Assembly (NCBI GenBank): GCA_022843505.1
Contig: JALHNN010000174.1
Coordinates: 1-6,218, forward strand
DNA from: Sulfuritalea sp.
Lineage (GTDB): Bacteria; Pseudomonadota; Gammaproteobacteria; Burkholderiales; Rhodocyclaceae
Direction: 5' to 3'
DNA: 6,218 nt
The notes below the pieces were generated by a model that was not told the origin of the DNA, did no database searches, and saw only the letters and a list, made by a program, of their open reading frames with translations. Below, in pieces: positions 5,132 to 6,218 of the stretch (position 1 is the stretch's first letter; every line of letters begins with the position of its first letter). Both the position numbers and the translations under genes were made by a program.

Positions 5132-6218
5132 TCGCCGACTCCGGCTCGCGCATCCACCTCGGCAGGCGCGACACCCTCCCCTTCCGCCTTGCGACCCCGG
5201 CTGCGACGACGTTTCTTCTTCGGCGCGGAGTCAGGTATCAGCAGCGCGTCGCGTTCGGCAGGGTCGGCGTTCTGGAACGCGTGCCACCAGTCGGCGATTT
5301 CCATCGGAATCTCGCCGCTCTCGGCACGCAGGGCGAGGAAATCATAGCCGGCGCGGAAGCGCGGCAGTTCGATCAGTCGATAGGGCGATTTGCCGGCACG
5401 CTTTTCGAAGCGCGGTTGCAGGGCCCAGATGTCCTTGATGTCGCCGGCGATGCGCCGCGTGATGGCGAGCTTTTCGCCCTGCACGGCGAGCACCTCGTCC
5501 ATGGCGTCGTAGAGCGCGGGAATCGGCACCTCGCCCTTGGCCTTGCGCGCTTCCCAGGCCGCCAGGACTTCGTGCCAGAGCAGGGTGGCGAAGAGGTAGC
5601 CGGGCGACAGGGACTTGCCGGCATTGACGCGGGCATCGGTATGGGTCAGGGCCAGCATGACGAACTTCTCGCCCAGCGGCTGCTCGAGGATCACGTCGAG
5701 CAGCGGCAGCAGGCCGTGGTGCAGGCCCTCGTCGCGCAGGCGATGGACAGCTTCCACCGCGTGGCCCGAGAACAGCAGCTTCAGCATCTCGTCGAACAGG
5801 CGCGCCGCCGGGACGTTCTCCATCAGGTCCGCCATCTCGCGGATCGGTGCGCGCAGCGCCGGATCAAGCGTCAGCCGCAGCTTGGCGGACAGGCGCACGG
5901 CGCGCAGCATGCGCACCGGGTCTTCGCGATAGCGCTGGCGCGGATCGCCGATCATGCGCAGCGTCTTCTGCTGCAGGTCGGCGACGCCATGGTGGTAATC
6001 GATCACCGTCTCGGTGCTCGGGTCGTAGTACAGCGCATTCACCGTGAAGTCGCGCCGCGCCGCATCCTCGGCGATGCTGCCGAAGACGTTGTCGCGCAGC
6101 ACGCGGCCATGCTCGTCCTTGACGGTGTGCGCGTCATGGGCGGCGCGGAAAGTCGAAACCTCCAGGGTCTCGCCGCCCTGCATCACATGCACGATCTGGA
6201 AGCGGCGACCGATGATGC
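5128..6218 (-). CDS. pcnB: Poly(A) polymerase I (partial, N terminus outside window)
   Basis: PcnB adds A-tails to RNA 3' ends and so speeds decay by exonucleases. The visible 362 residues lack the N terminus, including the expected catalytic GG...DxD motif. Present: GRRF (3-6), EVSTFR (19-24), LRDNVFGSI and RRDFTVNAL (40-62), and the family's neck motif IGDPRQRYREDPVRMLRAVR (89-108). A basic tail, KKKRRRSRGRK (333-343), is typical of PcnB and suggests RNA binding. Similarity to tRNA CCA-adding enzymes exists, but the RYREDPVRMLRAVR wording, the basic tail and the position directly before folK (as in E. coli) favour PcnB. The GTG codon at 6192 encodes an internal Val, not a start, because the frame continues in family-like sequence to the edge. 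It overlaps folK by 4 nt. Confidence 0.93.
   Translation of the reverse strand, partial: IIGRRFQIVHVMQGGETLEVSTFRAAHDAHTVKDEHGRVLRDNVFGSIAEDAARRDFTVNALYYDPSTETVIDYHHGVADLQQKTLRMIGDPRQRYREDPVRMLRAVRLSAKLRLTLDPALRAPIREMADLMENVPAARLFDEMLKLLFSGHAVEAVHRLRDEGLHHGLLPLLDVILEQPLGEKFVMLALTHTDARVNAGKSLSPGYLFATLLWHEVLAAWEARKAKGEVPIPALYDAMDEVLAVQGEKLAITRRIAGDIKDIWALQPRFEKRAGKSPYRLIELPRFRAGYDFLALRAESGEIPMEIADWWHAFQNADPAERDALLIPDSAPKKKRRRSRGRKAEGEGVAPAEVDARAGVGD

Overview
The window is high-GC DNA in which every gene I can support lies on the minus strand. Family signatures and gene order point to a betaproteobacterium, most likely of the Rhodocyclales type. This is inferred from protein character; no search was run. 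There are no RNA genes, insertion sequences, CRISPR arrays or phage genes. Eight genes fill the window. The two end genes are cut by the window edges.

In transcription order (right to left), pcnB (partial, poly(A) polymerase I) overlaps folK (folate pathway) by 4 nt. folK is followed after 5 nt by a small four-helix membrane protein of the DUF486/DMT_6 type. Next come panB, panC and panD, which supply both halves of pantothenate: ketopantoate for the pantoate branch, ligation to beta-alanine, and beta-alanine from aspartate. The order pcnB-folK-panB-panC-panD resembles that of enterobacteria, but here a membrane gene is inserted after folK. A strong intrinsic terminator (1791-1820) closes the block after panD.

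Below the terminator is a separate two-gene unit: a single-domain CheY-like response regulator, then a membrane-anchored PAS protein that looks like a sensor kinase but has lost the phospho-acceptor histidine and the N-box asparagine. It runs off the left edge. It resembles a family I remember as carrying a DnaQ-type exonuclease domain at its C terminus, which would lie outside the window.

The most unusual part is non-coding. The two spacers in front of panB and panC contain copies of the same structured element: a C-rich tract just after the upstream stop codon, a hairpin with a conserved CCA loop and co-varying stem, a second GCCGC/GCGGC hairpin, and a 26-nt identical block that ends in the ribosome binding site of the next gene. 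In the panC copy this last block forms a perfect 9-bp stem that buries the Shine-Dalgarno sequence and ends exactly at the AUG. In the panB copy the same stem is broken. These elements are therefore candidates for differential translational control inside the pan operon.
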